Notes: generated by a model from the sequence alone, not told the origin. 64,000 nt of DNA from Limonium bicolor (GCA_023374045.1 CM041780.1:168822085-168886084), one strand, 5' to 3'; counted from the stretch's first letter, positions 1 through 12,155 are shown. Numbers and translations are program-made.

Positions 1-2291
1 GAGTAGAAATCCTGACGCAAACTCAAGGAGCCCGCGGCGTACCAATAGTTAAAACGGGCAAATGTACCCAATCATCACACATATATATCTCATAAAACCA
101 AGTTTGAATAAGTCAAGTATCCAATAATACTTTTCCACAAATGAACAATAAATCAATTCGACCACCAGGTTCTTAAATAAAGAACACAAACAAGCACAAG
201 GCTTAAATCACTTTCATCACTTAGAAGATCCACTTAGTACAAAGGTAAAACTTTATCAAAACACCAAGGTACTTTCAATTAGTATCATCCAAGCATCACT
301 TCAACTCATATACTTAAGATTAAAACAACCAAAATATAAGTTACAAGTTGGGCCATAGTCATAAGACCACAAAACATATTTGTCACCATAAAAAGCTTAG
401 AACTCATTTCGACTTCTTAAAGATGTGACCAATTCGCTAACCAAGTGACTTCTAAAAATAGAGCGAATAGGTGAAATAGATAGAGGGTTCAAATCAGTAG
501 ATATTGATATGTAATAATAGAAATTTGGATGATTAAAACTCCTAAACTCATGTTACAAGTTAGGGTATCACAAATTACGTTTTTCCACCTTTAAAGCTAG
601 TTGGTTTAAATACTCAGTTCGACATCTTAAAGCGTAACACATTTAACTATCCAGATGATGTCGAAAAATATAGAGAATAGGTTCATTGGATAGACGATTC
701 AAATCAGTAGAGATTGATATGTATTAATAGAAAAATGAATGTGTATAGCCTTCTAAATCTTTCTCACAAGTTAGGGGATCTTAAAGCACGTTTTTCCCCC
801 TTAGGTCTAACTTTCACCAAGATTTAGGGTACCTACGAACCCAAATAAATTGTATAGCTTGGAAGGGATCTTAGACAATGGAATTACCTTGAATATTATT
901 GGCTCAAACTCCCAAAAGAGCCTTGGCAACTTGCTAGATGGCACAAACTCCACAAGGCTCCTCAAATTGCCTTTCCTTGAGCACATAAATCATTTGCCTT
1001 ATAACAAGAGCTTTCTGTAAGGTTTTTGAATGGGGTTTTAGCCAAAAATGAAGAGGATTCAATGAAGATTAATTTGGGATCGGTTTTACCTGAAGATAGG
1101 CTCTAAGAATAAGCTTACTAGATCAAACTTTCTCGAACTCAGAAACCGTCTTTTGTGACTTCTTCACCTTCCCTTGCACTTTCCTTTGACCCTAGGCTCT
1201 CTTGGTGATTGTAAAAGGACTTGGGAATGTCCAGAGAGTAAGGGTGAGTGTTAGAGGTCGTGGCTCATGGTTTATATAGGGAAGATATGGAGTAGACAAG
1301 CCTTAGAGTGCTAGACATCATTTCTGGCCAGATTTGTATCTTTGTAATAATGCTTGCTTTAGACACCATTATAGTGCTCCATTAATTCCTCCACTTGAAT
1401 ACATTATTAGTCCACCATCAGGGCCTTTAGAAGATGCTCAATCCAATTCATAAACTAGCTAAAGTAAGGTAGAATATGAGGTGGAAAACAAAAGAAGGGA
1501 ATTTGTGCTTTTAAAAAGTTGTAATGGCACAAGTGGATGGCTACTTGATTGCCTTGCTGCTACTTTCTCTTCTTATATTTTATGTAATGGGCATGTTCTA
1601 TGTCTGCTAATGGAGGTTACCTAACATGTAAGGGGCCCAAAGGTGCTAAAGGAAGAAACGAAATAAGCTAAAGACTTGATGTGTTGGAAAGTAGTGCTGG
1701 AATGGTGGGAGAGGTGGGTATGGACGAATTTTGTATGCCATTTACCTCTCTTTTTTTTGCTTTGTCAACACATGTAACTTGGTATATTGATGTGGTAACT
1801 AAGGTAGGTAATTACCATGGAGATATAATGGGTAAAAACTACAAATTGTAATCATATAAAACAACCTTTCTTAGGTAACTTTCTTCGGTAAATTTCCAAG
1901 TTACCTTGCCAAGAGATTTCACCTTCTAAACTACTACCATCTCATGGTTAATATTTAGGACTTCTAATAGCCTTAAATAATATAATAAAATCTAGCTTAA
2001 TTCACCTTAAAGAGTACTTTAAGGGGTTAATAAGTTAATACCTCTTTTTAGTGTCAAAAATGACCGAGGTAAAAACCGGATTTTTACTGAGGTAAGTTCT
2101 TGGCCAAAACTTGAGCTTTTGTGAAGGCTATAATTCTAAGGAGTGAATATCTATTTACTAGATCATTAATGCATAGTAAAATTCAAGGTTATACTAAGGT
2201 AAAAATTCTAAGGAACGATTAACTTTTTACTAAGCCGTTAATGCCTAGTAAAATCTCCTCGTAAAAACTTTCGTAACTTTGGGGTATTTCA
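1..2291 (-). repeat. Tekay/Del-like gypsy 3' LTR (left end off the window)
   Basis: On the minus strand this LTR starts at 2291 with TGAAATACCCC, directly after a polypurine tract and the end of a gypsy pol. Its other end is not seen, so the LTR is at least 2.29 kb long. It contains a tandem repeat with a period of about 210 bp: the shared motif acaagttggg/acaagttaggg recurs near 343, 555 and 765. A shorter direct repeat with a 73-bp period has its motif attctaagg at 2132 and 2205. The plus-strand ORFs here show no recognisable protein and no gene was found. Confidence 0.75.
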
Positions 2292-2310
2292 TTCACCCCC
2301 CTTAAAAAAA
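2292..2310 (-). other. Polypurine tract of the left gypsy element
   Basis: Read on the minus strand, this is a run of A and G (TTTTAAGGGGGGTGAA) immediately before the LTR start TGAAATACCCC. That is the expected primer site for plus-strand DNA synthesis in an LTR retrotransposon. A similar tract lies at the same relative place in the element at the right end of the window (63,682-63,697). Confidence 0.7.
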
Positions 2311-2521
2311 ACTTCACCCTCGAAGTTTCTTATCTCTATAAATTTATACCGAAGCTATCAGTAGCTTAATCCATTCTCAAATCTCAACTTCATTCATAGC
2401 AAAATAATTTCCTGATAATAAGCATGTAATACCTGTACTAAGTGATAGTCACGAAGGAAAGGTCAGTGGACTCACCCTCCCTTAAATTTTAAGTCACGAC
2501 CCCGTGACTTCTCTACGAAAC

Positions 2522-4215
2522 TTAAGGCTCACCAAAAAGTTCGGGGTATCTCTTCCTCATTGAGTCTTCTGTTTCCCAAGTAGCTTCTTCTACCTTGTTG
2601 TTCCTCCAAAGCACTTTTACCATCTTGATGGCTTTTGTTCTGGTTTCTCTAACTTTGGAGTCTAGTATCTCGATTGGAACCTCCTCATATGTCAGAGATG
2701 GGTCCATTTGCACTGCCTCTGGTTGAATGACGTGCGAAGGATCGTGGACGTACTTCTTCAGTTGAGATACGTGAAAAACATTATGTACCTTGTCCAATTC
2801 CATAGGTAATGCTAAACGATATGCCAAGGAACCAACTTTTTCCAGAATGTCATAAGGTCCAATGAATTTTGGGCTTAGTTTCCCTTTCCTCCCGAACCTC
2901 ATTACTCCTCTGGTTGGTGATACTTTCAGAAATACCTTTTCACCAACTTCAAACTCTAAAGGTTTCCTCTTTAAGTCGGCATAGGACTTTTGTCGATCCT
3001 GAGCTGCTTTCATCCTCTGCTGAATCAGTCGAACTTGGCTGACCATTTCTTCAATCATATCCGGGCCCAATGTTACCGTTTCTGAGATGTCGTTCCAACA
3101 CAATGGAGTCCTACACTTCCTTCCGTACAGTGCTTCATACGGTGCCATCCCTATACTGCTGTGATAGCTGTTGTTGTAAGAGAATTCAATCAGGTGTAGG
3201 TGGGTAATCCATGCTCCTTGATAGTCCATCATGCAGGATCTTAACATGTCTTCTAACGTCTGAATGGTTCTTTCAGTCTGTCCGTCTGTCGCTGGGTGGA
3301 ATGCAGTACTTAGTTTCAGCTTTGATCCCATTGCTTTCTGGAAACTTGCCAGAATCTACTAAGGAATCTCGAGTCTCTGTCGGATACGATGCTAGAAGGC
3401 ACTCCATGATATCTGATGATCTCCTTGATGTATGCATCAACTAGCTTCTCCATCGTCCAAGTGTCTTTCATTGGAATGAATCTGGCGGTCTTAGTCAAAC
3501 GGTCGACCACAACCCAGATCTGATTCATTCCCGACCTTGTCAGTGGTAGTCCTACTATGAAGTCCATGGATATTGAATCCCATTTCCAAGTCGGAACTTC
3601 TAGTGGTTGTACTAGCCCTCCTGGTCGACTGTGCTCGAATTTCACCTTTTGGCAAGTGAGACATCGTGCCACAAATTCAACTATTTCTCTTTTCATCCCT
3701 GGCCACCAAAAATGTTGTTTTAGGTCTTTGTACAATTTATTTCCTCCTGGATGTACTGAATAAGGGGTTTGGTGTGCCTCCCTCATCAGCATGGTTTTGA
3801 TATCGTCACAACTCTTGGGAATACACCATCGTCCCTTGAATCTCAAGCTTCCATCCTCGTGTAGCTTGAAGTCTGGAGCGTCTCCTCCTGCCATTTTCTT
3901 CTTTATATGATCGAGCTTCTCATCGCCTACTTGCTTCGCTCGGATTTCTTTGAACAAGTCTGGCGAGACGATCATCTGGTGTAACACATTTTTTTGATTT
4001 GTCCTTCTATCAATCATTTCAATGTTCAGCTTCCGAAAGTCTCTGCATAAGTCATCTGGAAGGATCCACATAGCCTGAGCTGGATGCATTCTCTTTCGAC
4101 TCAACGCATCTGCCACGAGGTTAGCTTTTCCTTCGTAGTACTGGATCTCCAGGCCGTAGTCTTTGACAAACTCTAAACACTGAATTTCCCACATATATAA
4201 GCTTTCAACCTGCAA
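2522..4215 (-). pseudogene. Ty3/gypsy (chromovirus, Tekay/Del-like) pol 3' half: RNase H end, integrase, chromodomain
   Basis: This is the 3' half of a gypsy polyprotein, in two overlapping frames (4221-3316 and 3331-2522) separated by one frameshift near 3,330-3,345. The upstream frame begins with the end of RNase H, ending in the hallmark ADALSRK. An integrase HHCC zinc finger follows (CLTCQK). Next come the first catalytic Asp in SMDFIVGLP and the second in VSDRDSRF. The downstream frame carries the catalytic Glu (DGQTERTIQTLEDML) and a GPF/Y-like segment (FIGPYDILEKVGSLAY). It ends in a chromodomain-like tail (VKVLWRNNKVEEATWE). Chromodomains place it among the chromoviruses, and the KKYVHDPSHVI motif fits the Tekay/Del clade. 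Protease, RT and most of RNase H are absent: homology ends abruptly near 4215 and sequence of an LTR type follows. It is not functional. Confidence 0.9.
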
Positions 4216-5730
4216 ATACACCCATCAATCTCATAGTAGTTTTAATGCTCTTAAAATCCCTCTTAAACTTATATTATTAACTCATTCCCATTGGCTCCTT
4301 AGTCACAAGTTCATAAGCTTGTTTAAATTCTTTTTCCTAGGTTATATAACCCATTACTTAATGTAAGCTTTAAGCTACATTAGTACTTATCTAAATACCA
4401 CCCCTTAAAACTTAAACCTCCCTAGGTAAGCAATTTACCTTGTTTTTCTCAAGTTTCTCTCAACTTTCTCCTTAAGCTTCTTCCCTTGGAAATCTCGGCC
4501 ACCATTTAAATTTCCCTTGCCAATGTTCTAATCAATATACATTGGCTCTCATGAGTGCTAAATAATACCTTAACCTTAAGGAGTAAACCCTAGGTTAAAA
4601 ATGTGTTCTAAGGTATTGAAATGAATGTTTTACCTTGGAGTCTTAAGATAGGCTTGGATATGAATCAAGAAGGACCTCCTCTAGCCCTTGGAGAATATAA
4701 TCAAGCTAGAACAATGGATAAAACAAGGCTCCATGAGAAGGTAATTTTCGGTCATGGTGAGGAAGTGATGGAAACAAGATTTTTCTTACATTTTCTTTAC
4801 CTTAAGAGGATGGAGAAGCTAATGAACTCTTCAAACTTGATTTTCCTCCATCAATGGAGATTTCCCATGGCTCCAAAATGAAGCTTTGAAGGATTTGAAA
4901 AGATAGGAATGAAGGCCTTGCTCCAACTAAGAATAATCTATGCTCACTTTTTGATTTGGAGCTAAAATGAGTATTTGGTGAGCAAATGAATGTGGAGGTG
5001 CCATGGCTGATGCTTGGAACTGGTTTGGAACAGAGAGGAGAAGAAGAAACCGTGGAGAAGAGGAGAAATGAAGAAGAGAGGTAAGCTAAAAGGTGAGATA
5101 TTTCCTTTTAAAAGTAAATAGTAACTTTTCTTATTTCCCCTCTTTTCTTAAGTTGGATGACTCATGTGGTGACTCACCACCTAAAAACCGGCCACCCCCT
5201 TAATAATCAAGACATTTATGGTCTTGGTTGACCAATTAATTAGCTTATATTGACTTAATGCTAAACTAGCACTATTTGGTTACTATTCACAAATTAGTGC
5301 ACATATTTCTGAAATTTTTGATTTCCCATTGATTTAGACTTCCTAATGTGATGCTAATTAGCACACATGTTGATTAAGATGTAATCCTAGGCATTTAGCC
5401 ACTCAAAACCCATTTCTAAGACAATTTCTCAAAAAGGTGCTTTAAGGAGTCTTAAAGCACATTTTATGTTTAAGCTTGTTTTTGAGCTTGGTTTTCTTTG
5501 CTAATTGATTTAAAATGTCCATTAGCATATTAATAAAGTCTTATAATGGTATTTGGGTGCTAATCAAAGCCACTCCAAGCTTAGAGCACATTTTTGCCTT
5601 AATTGCCCTTAAGGCATTTTCTTGTGTTTTCCTTGGTTTAAATTGTCTACCAATTTTTCTAAGGAATATTTTAGCCTTACTACATCATATATTGATGTTT
5701 ACTTAACATACTTAGGTTTGGGGTATTTCA
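4216..5730 (-). repeat. Partial 5' LTR-like segment of a second Tekay-like gypsy
   Basis: Read on the minus strand, this starts at 5730 with TGAAATACCCCAAA, the same terminal motif as the LTR at 2291 and the solo LTR at 22,744. Beyond the terminus it resembles the solo LTR (for example ACTCCTTAAAGCAC in both) more than the LTR at 1-2291. Only about 1.5 kb is present before it runs straight into the truncated pol at 4215. The solo LTR of the same kind is 5.56 kb, so this copy is probably truncated. The right flank is the LINE at 5,731, so this element inserted into the LINE. The plus-strand ORF at 4621-4881 inside it has no recognisable domain. Confidence 0.6.
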
Positions 5731-6328
5731 TCACGTCTTTCCCCAAGAAGTCCAATACACTGAATGTATCTCGATCTAATCAAGGTACTCCTGGTAAATG
5801 GAAACCGCCTCCGGAAGGCTTCTTCAAACTCAATTCCGATGCAGCCATGAAGATAGATGGAACTGTAGCAGCTGCTGGAGTCATTCGTGATCAGCATGGG
5901 AACTGGGTCTGTGGTTTTACCCATCAAATGGGCATGACCGATATCCATGAAGCTGAGAACTGGGGTGTTTTGGATGGTCTCGCCTTGCTAAGGATAAGGG
6001 CCTCCATAATATTGTGGCTGAATTGGACTCTCTGGTGGTTTTTGATCATCTTCAACGAAAGTCCCATGAAGATCTTCCGAATGAATCCCTCATTAAAGAA
6101 TGTATTAGTCTTTCTTTATGGTTTGATAGTTGTTCCTTTACTAAAATAAGCAGATCATGTAATTGTTTAGCTGACTGTTTGGCCAAGTCTGCCTTATCAT
6201 GTCCTAGGGGGTTTATTAGGCTCGATGCCATTCCAGACGCATGTGTAAGTTGTCTAGAGAACGACAAATTGTCTCTTCAGCCTTTTCATGGCTAATTGAA
6301 TAAAAGTTTCCTTTGGATCAAAAAAAAA
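5731..6328 (+). mobile_element. 5'-truncated LINE (L1-type) 3' end with RNase H domain and poly(A)
   Basis: This is the C-terminal end of a non-LTR retrotransposon polyprotein. The first frame (to about 6,000) has the typical plant LINE RNase H start: a PP-EGFFKLNSDAA segment with the first Asp, then GVIRDQHGNW, then a Glu-containing EAENWGVLDGL. The second frame (about 6,008-6,295) continues with AELDSLVVFDHL and NCLADCLAK, so one frameshift separates the halves. After the stop comes a short 3' UTR and an A-tract at 6,320-6,328. Sequence after the A-tract matches the outer LTR (compare 32,868 onward), so this LINE inserted in that LTR. The 5' end is lost where the gypsy LTR abuts at 5,730. 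Confidence 0.85.
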
Positions 6329-6485
6329 GAAGAGAATTTCTAGGTTCTTATTTAATTTTCCTTCTCCCCCTCTTAGACCCATCATCGACATTTTGCACGT
6401 TCATTCTCCCTCTCTACCTCGTTTCTTCTCTCCAAGTAAACTTCCTCCCTTTGTATTCTTCTTTTCAAATCTCTCCCAAGCCTTA
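6329..6485 (+). repeat. Outer gypsy 5' LTR, fragment 1
   Basis: This matches 32,868-33,016 of the intact 3' LTR almost base for base (tttctaggttcttatt, then the ttcattctccctctc stretch). The match is interrupted on the left by the LINE poly(A) tail and on the right by the first MITE after TTA. The first ~220 bp of the LTR are not in the window and should lie beyond the left edge. Confidence 0.85.
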
Positions 6486-7497
6486 GGCTCTGTCCGACAT
6501 GGTTTTTTTACGGTTGTTTTGTAGTTGTTTTGGTCTGGTTGTTTTGACTGGTTGTTTTGCAGCGTTTTACTGGTTGTTTTGTGCTGGTATATATGTGGCT
6601 GTTTTGAAAACTGTTGTTTGGCAGTGTGGTTGTTTCGTCCGGCGTTTTTGAATAAGTAGTTACGTGCAATGCGTTACCGATTTCTGTGCTACGATTACAA
6701 ATTTTATATTACATTTTAAAAATTTTTATTGTTAAGTTGTAAATAAAGAAACTACTAACAAATATACAAATTAATATATACATAATTTATTAACTAGGAA
6801 GACAACAAATTTTTATTACAATCAATTTTTGTTAATATTTATATTAAGGTCTATACAAATAACTTCACTATTACCAACTACAATTCTATCAATGGATAAC
6901 AACAATTATAACTATACTTGGTTTTAACACACCAGACTACTTGTTCACATTTGAATAAAAATAAAATATAATAATTAATTAGTGAACTTTATTAATGTTT
7001 ACATCATACAAAAAAAAAATAAACAATTTAGTTGTTAAAAAAATATGGCCAATATATTACTATATGTACATATAATAAATATTCAGGTTTTTGTACCTTA
7101 TTTTTAATAAAATAAAATACTACCATTATAATGTGGTGTTGGTAAATAATTTGTAAAAACTACTGCTGACATTTTTATAAAAGCAAATAATAAGAGAGTT
7201 TTTTTTTTAAATTAGTTAATTTATTCACATCAATCGCTACAATTTTGCAAGCCTGACTTGTAAACAATAATATGCACGATATTCATTCTCTTCAATACGG
7301 TAATTTTACAAAATTAAGGTATTCATTCTCTTTGCAGTGTAAATTGCTGGTTGTTTTGTGGCTGTTTTGTGCTTGTATAACTGTGGCTGTTTTGAAAACT
7401 ATTGTTTGACAGTGTGTTTTTTTGGTATTTTTGTCAAAAATACTAACTCATGACATACCATATATATGCCACAAGAATGACATGTCTGAACGAAGCC
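6486..7497. mobile_element. PIF/Harbinger-type MITE 1
   Basis: This is a non-coding AT-rich insertion of 1,012 bp. The left end is GGCTCTGTCCGACATGG and the right end is CATGTCTGAACGAAGCC, which pair as imperfect inverted repeats. TTA lies on both sides (6483-6485 and 7498-7500). A 3-bp TTA duplication and GGC...GCC ends are characteristic of Tourist-like elements of the PIF/Harbinger superfamily. Both subterminal regions contain many GT-rich repeats such as gttgttttgtggctg. No transposase is encoded. Confidence 0.8.
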
Positions 7498-7500
7498 TTA

Positions 7501-8674
7501 GGCTCTATTTGGCATGGCTGTTTTGCGGTATATTTGTGGCATATTTGGGTGGCTGTTTTGTCTGGCATATTTATGGCATAAATTTCTGGCTGCTTTGTGT
7601 TGGCATATCTGTGGTTGTTTTGAAAACTATTGTTTGGCATTGTGCCATATTTGCAGTTGTTTTGGAAACTAGTGTTTAGCAGTGTGACATTTTTGCAGCA
7701 TAAGTTAGTTAAGTTAGCTACGTTGGGTGCATTCATCATTTGTATACTATAATTATAAATATTAATTTATAGTTACACAATATTTTGTTGAAATAAATAG
7801 AGTAATACTAACAAATGTTATATGATAAGTAATTTGTTACCATCAAAGTCTATAAATACCTAAATATTGATAAACTCAATAACAATATTAAAATTTTAAT
7901 TTTACTAATATATTGATAAAAGTTGTATAAAATGAAAAAACATTTATTTATATAATTATAAAAACTTAAAAATATAAAAGAGTATTATATATATAGAAGC
8001 TGCAGAAATAACTAAAGACAAAAATAATAAAGAGAATCATAATTCAATTTTTATAATATTATTTTATATATATCAATTCACAAAGTACCATAAAATTAAT
8101 AATATATATAAAAAACTATAAAATTAGTATAACTTTAAGTTTATTAAAATATTGGTTGGATGTACAAATGAAAAATACACGTACAACTATAAAAACTTTA
8201 AAAATATATAAAGCAATATTAAAAAATATCATTCTTTTTACTATTTTACTATTTTTATTCAAATTTTAGCTCCAATATATAATATAATACTTTTTATAAT
8301 TTTTTGGTATTTAAAATTTTCATTCTCTTCAATATATAAATTTTTTAAAGAGGGCTTTAAATTTTATAATACTTTTTATATTTTAAGTTGTAGTAGATGA
8401 TTTTTTTATACCTAAACATATATATTAAATTTAAAAGTATTTATTCTATGTTTTGTAAAATTTTATTCTTTTTATTATTAACAAACTATGGGATCCGAGC
8501 CCCCACGAGACCTTATGTGGCATTTAAGTCAAACGTTGACGCTTATGTCACAAATATGTCACAAAAATGCCAAGACAGATATGCTGTAAATGAACGGGTA
8601 AAAGTAAATATGTCAAAGGTTAGGATTTATGCTAGAATCATTTATGACACAAAATGCCACTACCAAACGCAGCC
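7501..8674. mobile_element. PIF/Harbinger-type MITE 2, abutting MITE 1
   Basis: This is a related element of 1,174 bp. It begins GGCTCTATTTGGCATGG and ends CCAAACGCAGCC, with TTA at 7498-7500 and 8675-8677. It directly follows MITE 1 and shares the central TTA. Near the ends, mirrored motifs such as tggcatatttgtgg and cacaaatatgtcac are seen. The centre (about 7,740-8,480) is very AT-rich. The ORFs inside show no recognisable protein. Confidence 0.8.
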
Positions 8675-8857
8675 TTAATCGCTGGAGTGGACCGTAGTGG
8701 AATTTCGTTCGTCTATCAGTGGTCTATCACGTTTGCATTGTAGATTCCATTTTTGTTCTTCGTTAAGTTCCCCCGCTTTCCTTTCTGATTTTGATTTTGG
8801 AATCCAATCATTCATTCGTTGGTTCGTTGAATTCGAGAGGAGTTTCGAGGAGGGCGT
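8675..8857 (+). repeat. Outer gypsy 5' LTR, fragment 2
   Basis: This matches 33,014-33,195 of the 3' LTR (cgctggagtggacc through ttcgagaggagtttcg). It is cut by the Athila-like insertion. GGCGT at 8853-8857 is the left copy of that element's 5-bp target-site duplication; the right copy is at 21,221-21,225. Confidence 0.9.
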
Positions 8858-10215
8858 TGATAAGTGGTGAAATAGTGCTTTCTCAAGGTCTTTATTCATC
8901 GTCATTTTATTCGGTGCATGACTTATTTCACCACTTTATGGAGTATTTTTGTGATTATTAGTGATCTTATGCTTTTGACATATTCAAGTAGGTAAATACT
9001 CATATGAGTATATTTTTGAGAGCTTAATCTGAGAATGCATCAATGTTCGAGCACCTCGGGAAGGATGCCAAGCCAACGGGAAGCATCGGGAGAATTCCGG
9101 CACAAAAGAAGGACATCCTGGGCCCGACCGACCTTGGGACCGACCTTGTCAAGGTCGGTCCGACTCTGCCCAAGCTGTCCCAAACACACTGGAATTGACC
9201 GACCTTGGGACCGACCTTGTCCAAGGTCGGTCGAGCTTAAAAACCTGTCACGTGCCTTGTTCTGAGAGAGTCCGATCGACCCCGAGACCGACCTTGAAAG
9301 GTCGGTCGGAATTTTTTCCCAGAAACTTCTTTTAAAAGGTTACATTTTGGGGCTTCCTTCCCCATTATCCAACACACACGAATCCAGCCTGAAATAAGAG
9401 AGAGAGAGAGTGGCGAAAATAAGGGAGAAAAGAGGAGGATGAAAGAAGAGAATAAAGGAGGAAGAAGAAAGTGAAGATTTCTACCTCCATTGAAGCTTGA
9501 AAGCTCCTCTAATGGCTATTACTCCCTCCCCCTTCCTCTTTCCTTTAGCTATGGCTGAGTAGTTCCATTTGTATCCTAGGATGAGGGTTTGAACCCATTT
9601 TGCTCATTGAATGCTTGAAACCTAACTCATTTATTACTCTTGTTTTATTCCCTTCAATATCAATTAATGCTCTAAATTGATCTCTTATTGCATTTATGGT
9701 GGTTTCATTCAATATTTAAGCTTGAGTTTGGAACTAGACCAACAAGGGGGTAAACCCTAACTTTTGCTTTCTTGATTTTGGGAGTGAATGTTTAGGGCTA
9801 TTGATTAAGAGTGCTTGCTTAATGCTATTTAATGACTTGAACCTCCTTTAATTAAGGGGTTTAATTATTTAGGTGAGAATTGGATTTCCCATGATTTGGG
9901 GATTCATGAGTTAAAATCTAATAGGCATTGAGATGATGAGTTATGGTTTTGAAGTTCTTTGAGTGAATTAGGTGATTCCCACTATCCTAGGATACTCTCC
10001 CCATCCATTCTATACACAACCATTTTACTATTTTTATTGCATTTCAATTGACAAACAACCAAGCTTGCCTCCGGCTAAACCCCCTTTTTACTGTTTATTC
10101 ACACTTAACTAATATACCGAAGCTTGGGATTTAGAAACCAATTTCCTTACAACGAATTGGGTGCACTTGCCCATTTTTGCTAGGTTTAATTACTATGTTT
10201 GTAATTTTCCCAATA
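8858..10215 (+). repeat. Athila-like 5' LTR
   Basis: This LTR is 1,358 bp and begins TGATAAGTGG. It ends ...CCCAATA, where the 3' LTR has ...CCCAACA, so the terminal CA is mutated. It lacks about 25 bp near 10,152 that the 3' LTR retains, and keeps about 20 bp near 9,150 that the 3' LTR lacks. It contains clustered motifs gaccgacctt/aaggtcggtc (9,120-9,310) and an (ag)n run near 9,400. The short ORFs in it are not supported as genes. Confidence 0.92.
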
Positions 10216-10221
10216 AGTTTA

Positions 10222-10239
10222 TTGCGCCGTTGCCGGGGA
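10222..10239 (+). other. Primer-binding site (tRNA-Asp)
   Basis: TTGCGCCGTTGCCGGGGA lies 6 bp inside the 5' LTR. It matches the complement of the 3' end of plant tRNA-Asp (TGGCGCCGTTGCCGGGGA) at 17 of 18 positions. tRNA-Asp priming is typical of Athila/Tat gypsy elements. Confidence 0.88.
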
Positions 10240-10419
10240 AATTGATTATTCAATTTCCCTAGGTTCGGTACTTTAGTTTTTGTGCATTTAGTACTTTTAT
10301 CTTGTTTATTTTATTTTTGTTATTTGTGAGTTTAGTTGTTTGTCTATATTCTTACATTTCCTTCTACTTAAGAGTATTTGGTGTTGGTGTGGTTTAGGTA
10401 CCTTCTGTTTTCTCGGTGT

Positions 10420-12150
10420 ATGCCACACACTCGAGCCAAAGGATCTCCACTTGTTAGTCCGAGACCCGAGCTCGAGTGTTCATTGTTGAGAGCCATCCGA
10501 ACTTTGAAAAATTCAATCATGGCTGATCTAGACCAACCGGGGATAGAAGATAACGGAAACCCACAACAAATGGCTCTCAAAGACTACAACCAGCCGGACA
10601 CCGAAGGGAGACCTTCGGCCATAGTCCTACCGGAGTTGACGCCTCAAGAGGCCAGACAATGGGTATTCAAGACCCACTACATCATTGCTGTCCGGGACTT
10701 AGGAAAATTCAGCGGAGCAAATCCCGATGAAGCTCCCAACCACCTAAGTCTCTTCCTCAACTTTTGCAACTCATTTGGTAAAGCCGAAAGAGTTAATGAG
10801 AGGATACGCCTGCAGCTCTTCCCTCACTCGCTGTCCGACGCTGCATCAAAATGGTATAGGAGCTTACCGTCAAAATCAATCCATACTTGGGCACAAATGG
10901 CTCAAAAATTTCTTGCCAAGTATTACCCCACAAGTAGAACGAGGCAATTAATTGGAGAGATTAATACCTTTTTCCAAGAGCCGGGAGAGACGCTATACGA
11001 TGCATGGGATAGATTCAAGGACATGTTGATGAATTGTTCCCACCACGGCTTGGATGACCAATCATTATGTCTATCATTTTTCAACGGTCTCGACGACTCG
11101 AATAGACTACTTGTGAACTCCTCAGCTGGAGGAAGCTTTATGACTAAGTCACCTCAAGAGGGGATGTAACTCCTAGAGGTGATGACTAGTAACACAAGGC
11201 AATGGTCTAAGCCAAAGGGAGAGCACCAAGAGCAGCGGGTCTCTACATGTTGAGCCCACCGACCACCTTTCCGCTCAACTATCTTCACTCACCAAGATGG
11301 TGGAGAAGCTAGCTATAGCTCAAAAGAAACAACAAAGTCTATAGCTTCTTCATCATCACCTCTCCATCTGCTTCTACTTCAATCCAAGAGGGGTGTGCAA
11401 TTTGTGCGGGTCCTCACGAGACCCATTTTGCAAGGCAAAGTTTATGCCGATCCACATGAGGATGTAAACTTTGTAGGCAACCGCCCCGGATACAACTACA
11501 ACCAACAGAACGCCCCATGGAGGAACCATCCAAACTTCTCATGGAGAAGTAATGACCAAACCCAAGGGGGATCTAGCAACACTTCTAACAATCCCACGGG
11601 CTACCGGTCACAAGGGTCGTCTCAAATGTCCAACCCACAAATGGGTTACCGACCACAAGGAGCACCTCGGGCTTTCAACAACACAACACACAACCACAAC
11701 AACCTCCTCCTCCGTCCACGGATGCCAATACCGAGCTAAGAGACATGATGAAGAATCTTGTCTCGGTTGTGCACACTAAAGCGGCTGATTTGGATGCTTT
11801 TAAAGCAAGTCAAGAAGCCACCAACAAAAGGGTTGAAGCTCAACTTGAAAGCATCTCCCAACAACTTGCTCAAAGACAACCGGGTATTCTTCCAAGTCAA
11901 GCCAAGCCCAATCCAAGAGAGCAAGCAAAGCGGTAACATAAGGAGTGGGAGACTCCTTGATCCGTCATGCTCACAAGAGGACATGGAGTCCCAAGAAGAT
12001 GAAGCTCAAGAAGAAGAGCAAGAGATTGTTGAGGAGCCACCATCTCCACCTAAGGAAGTTTCCAAGGAAAAGGAGTCTCCTGAACCTTCTACTTCTACTA
12101 CTCTTGTAAAACATCTTCCCCTCTTCCTTTTCCCAATAGACTCAAAAAGA
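10420..12150 (+). pseudogene. Athila-like gag, frameshifted
   Basis: The likely start is the ATG at 10,420 (MPHTRAKGSP). The first frame runs to 11,168 and holds the retrotransposon gag core: WYRSLPSKSIHTW, then FLAKYYPTSRTRQL, then ETLYDAWDRFKDML, then LSFFNGLD. It ends in a stop (MTKSPQEGM*). Gag-type sequence resumes in other frames: a degenerate knuckle near 11,393 (CAICAGPHETH, final Cys missing), then a Gln/Asn/Pro-rich stretch 11,395-11,739 (NYNQQNAPWRNHPNFSW). A coiled-coil-like piece at 11,745-11,936 (KRVEAQLESISQQLAQ) follows, then an acidic Glu/Pro-rich tail to about 12,150. The product would be the nucleocapsid; the copy is broken in at least three places. Confidence 0.88.
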
Positions 12151-12155
12151 AAAAT

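Noticed and set aside
3211..3763. Plus-strand ORFs opposite the left gypsy pol
   Set aside because: They are antisense reading frames of the integrase; no domain is recognisable in them.
4621..4881. 86-codon plus-strand ORF
   Set aside because: It lies entirely in LTR-like sequence, has no domain, and no sign of translation.
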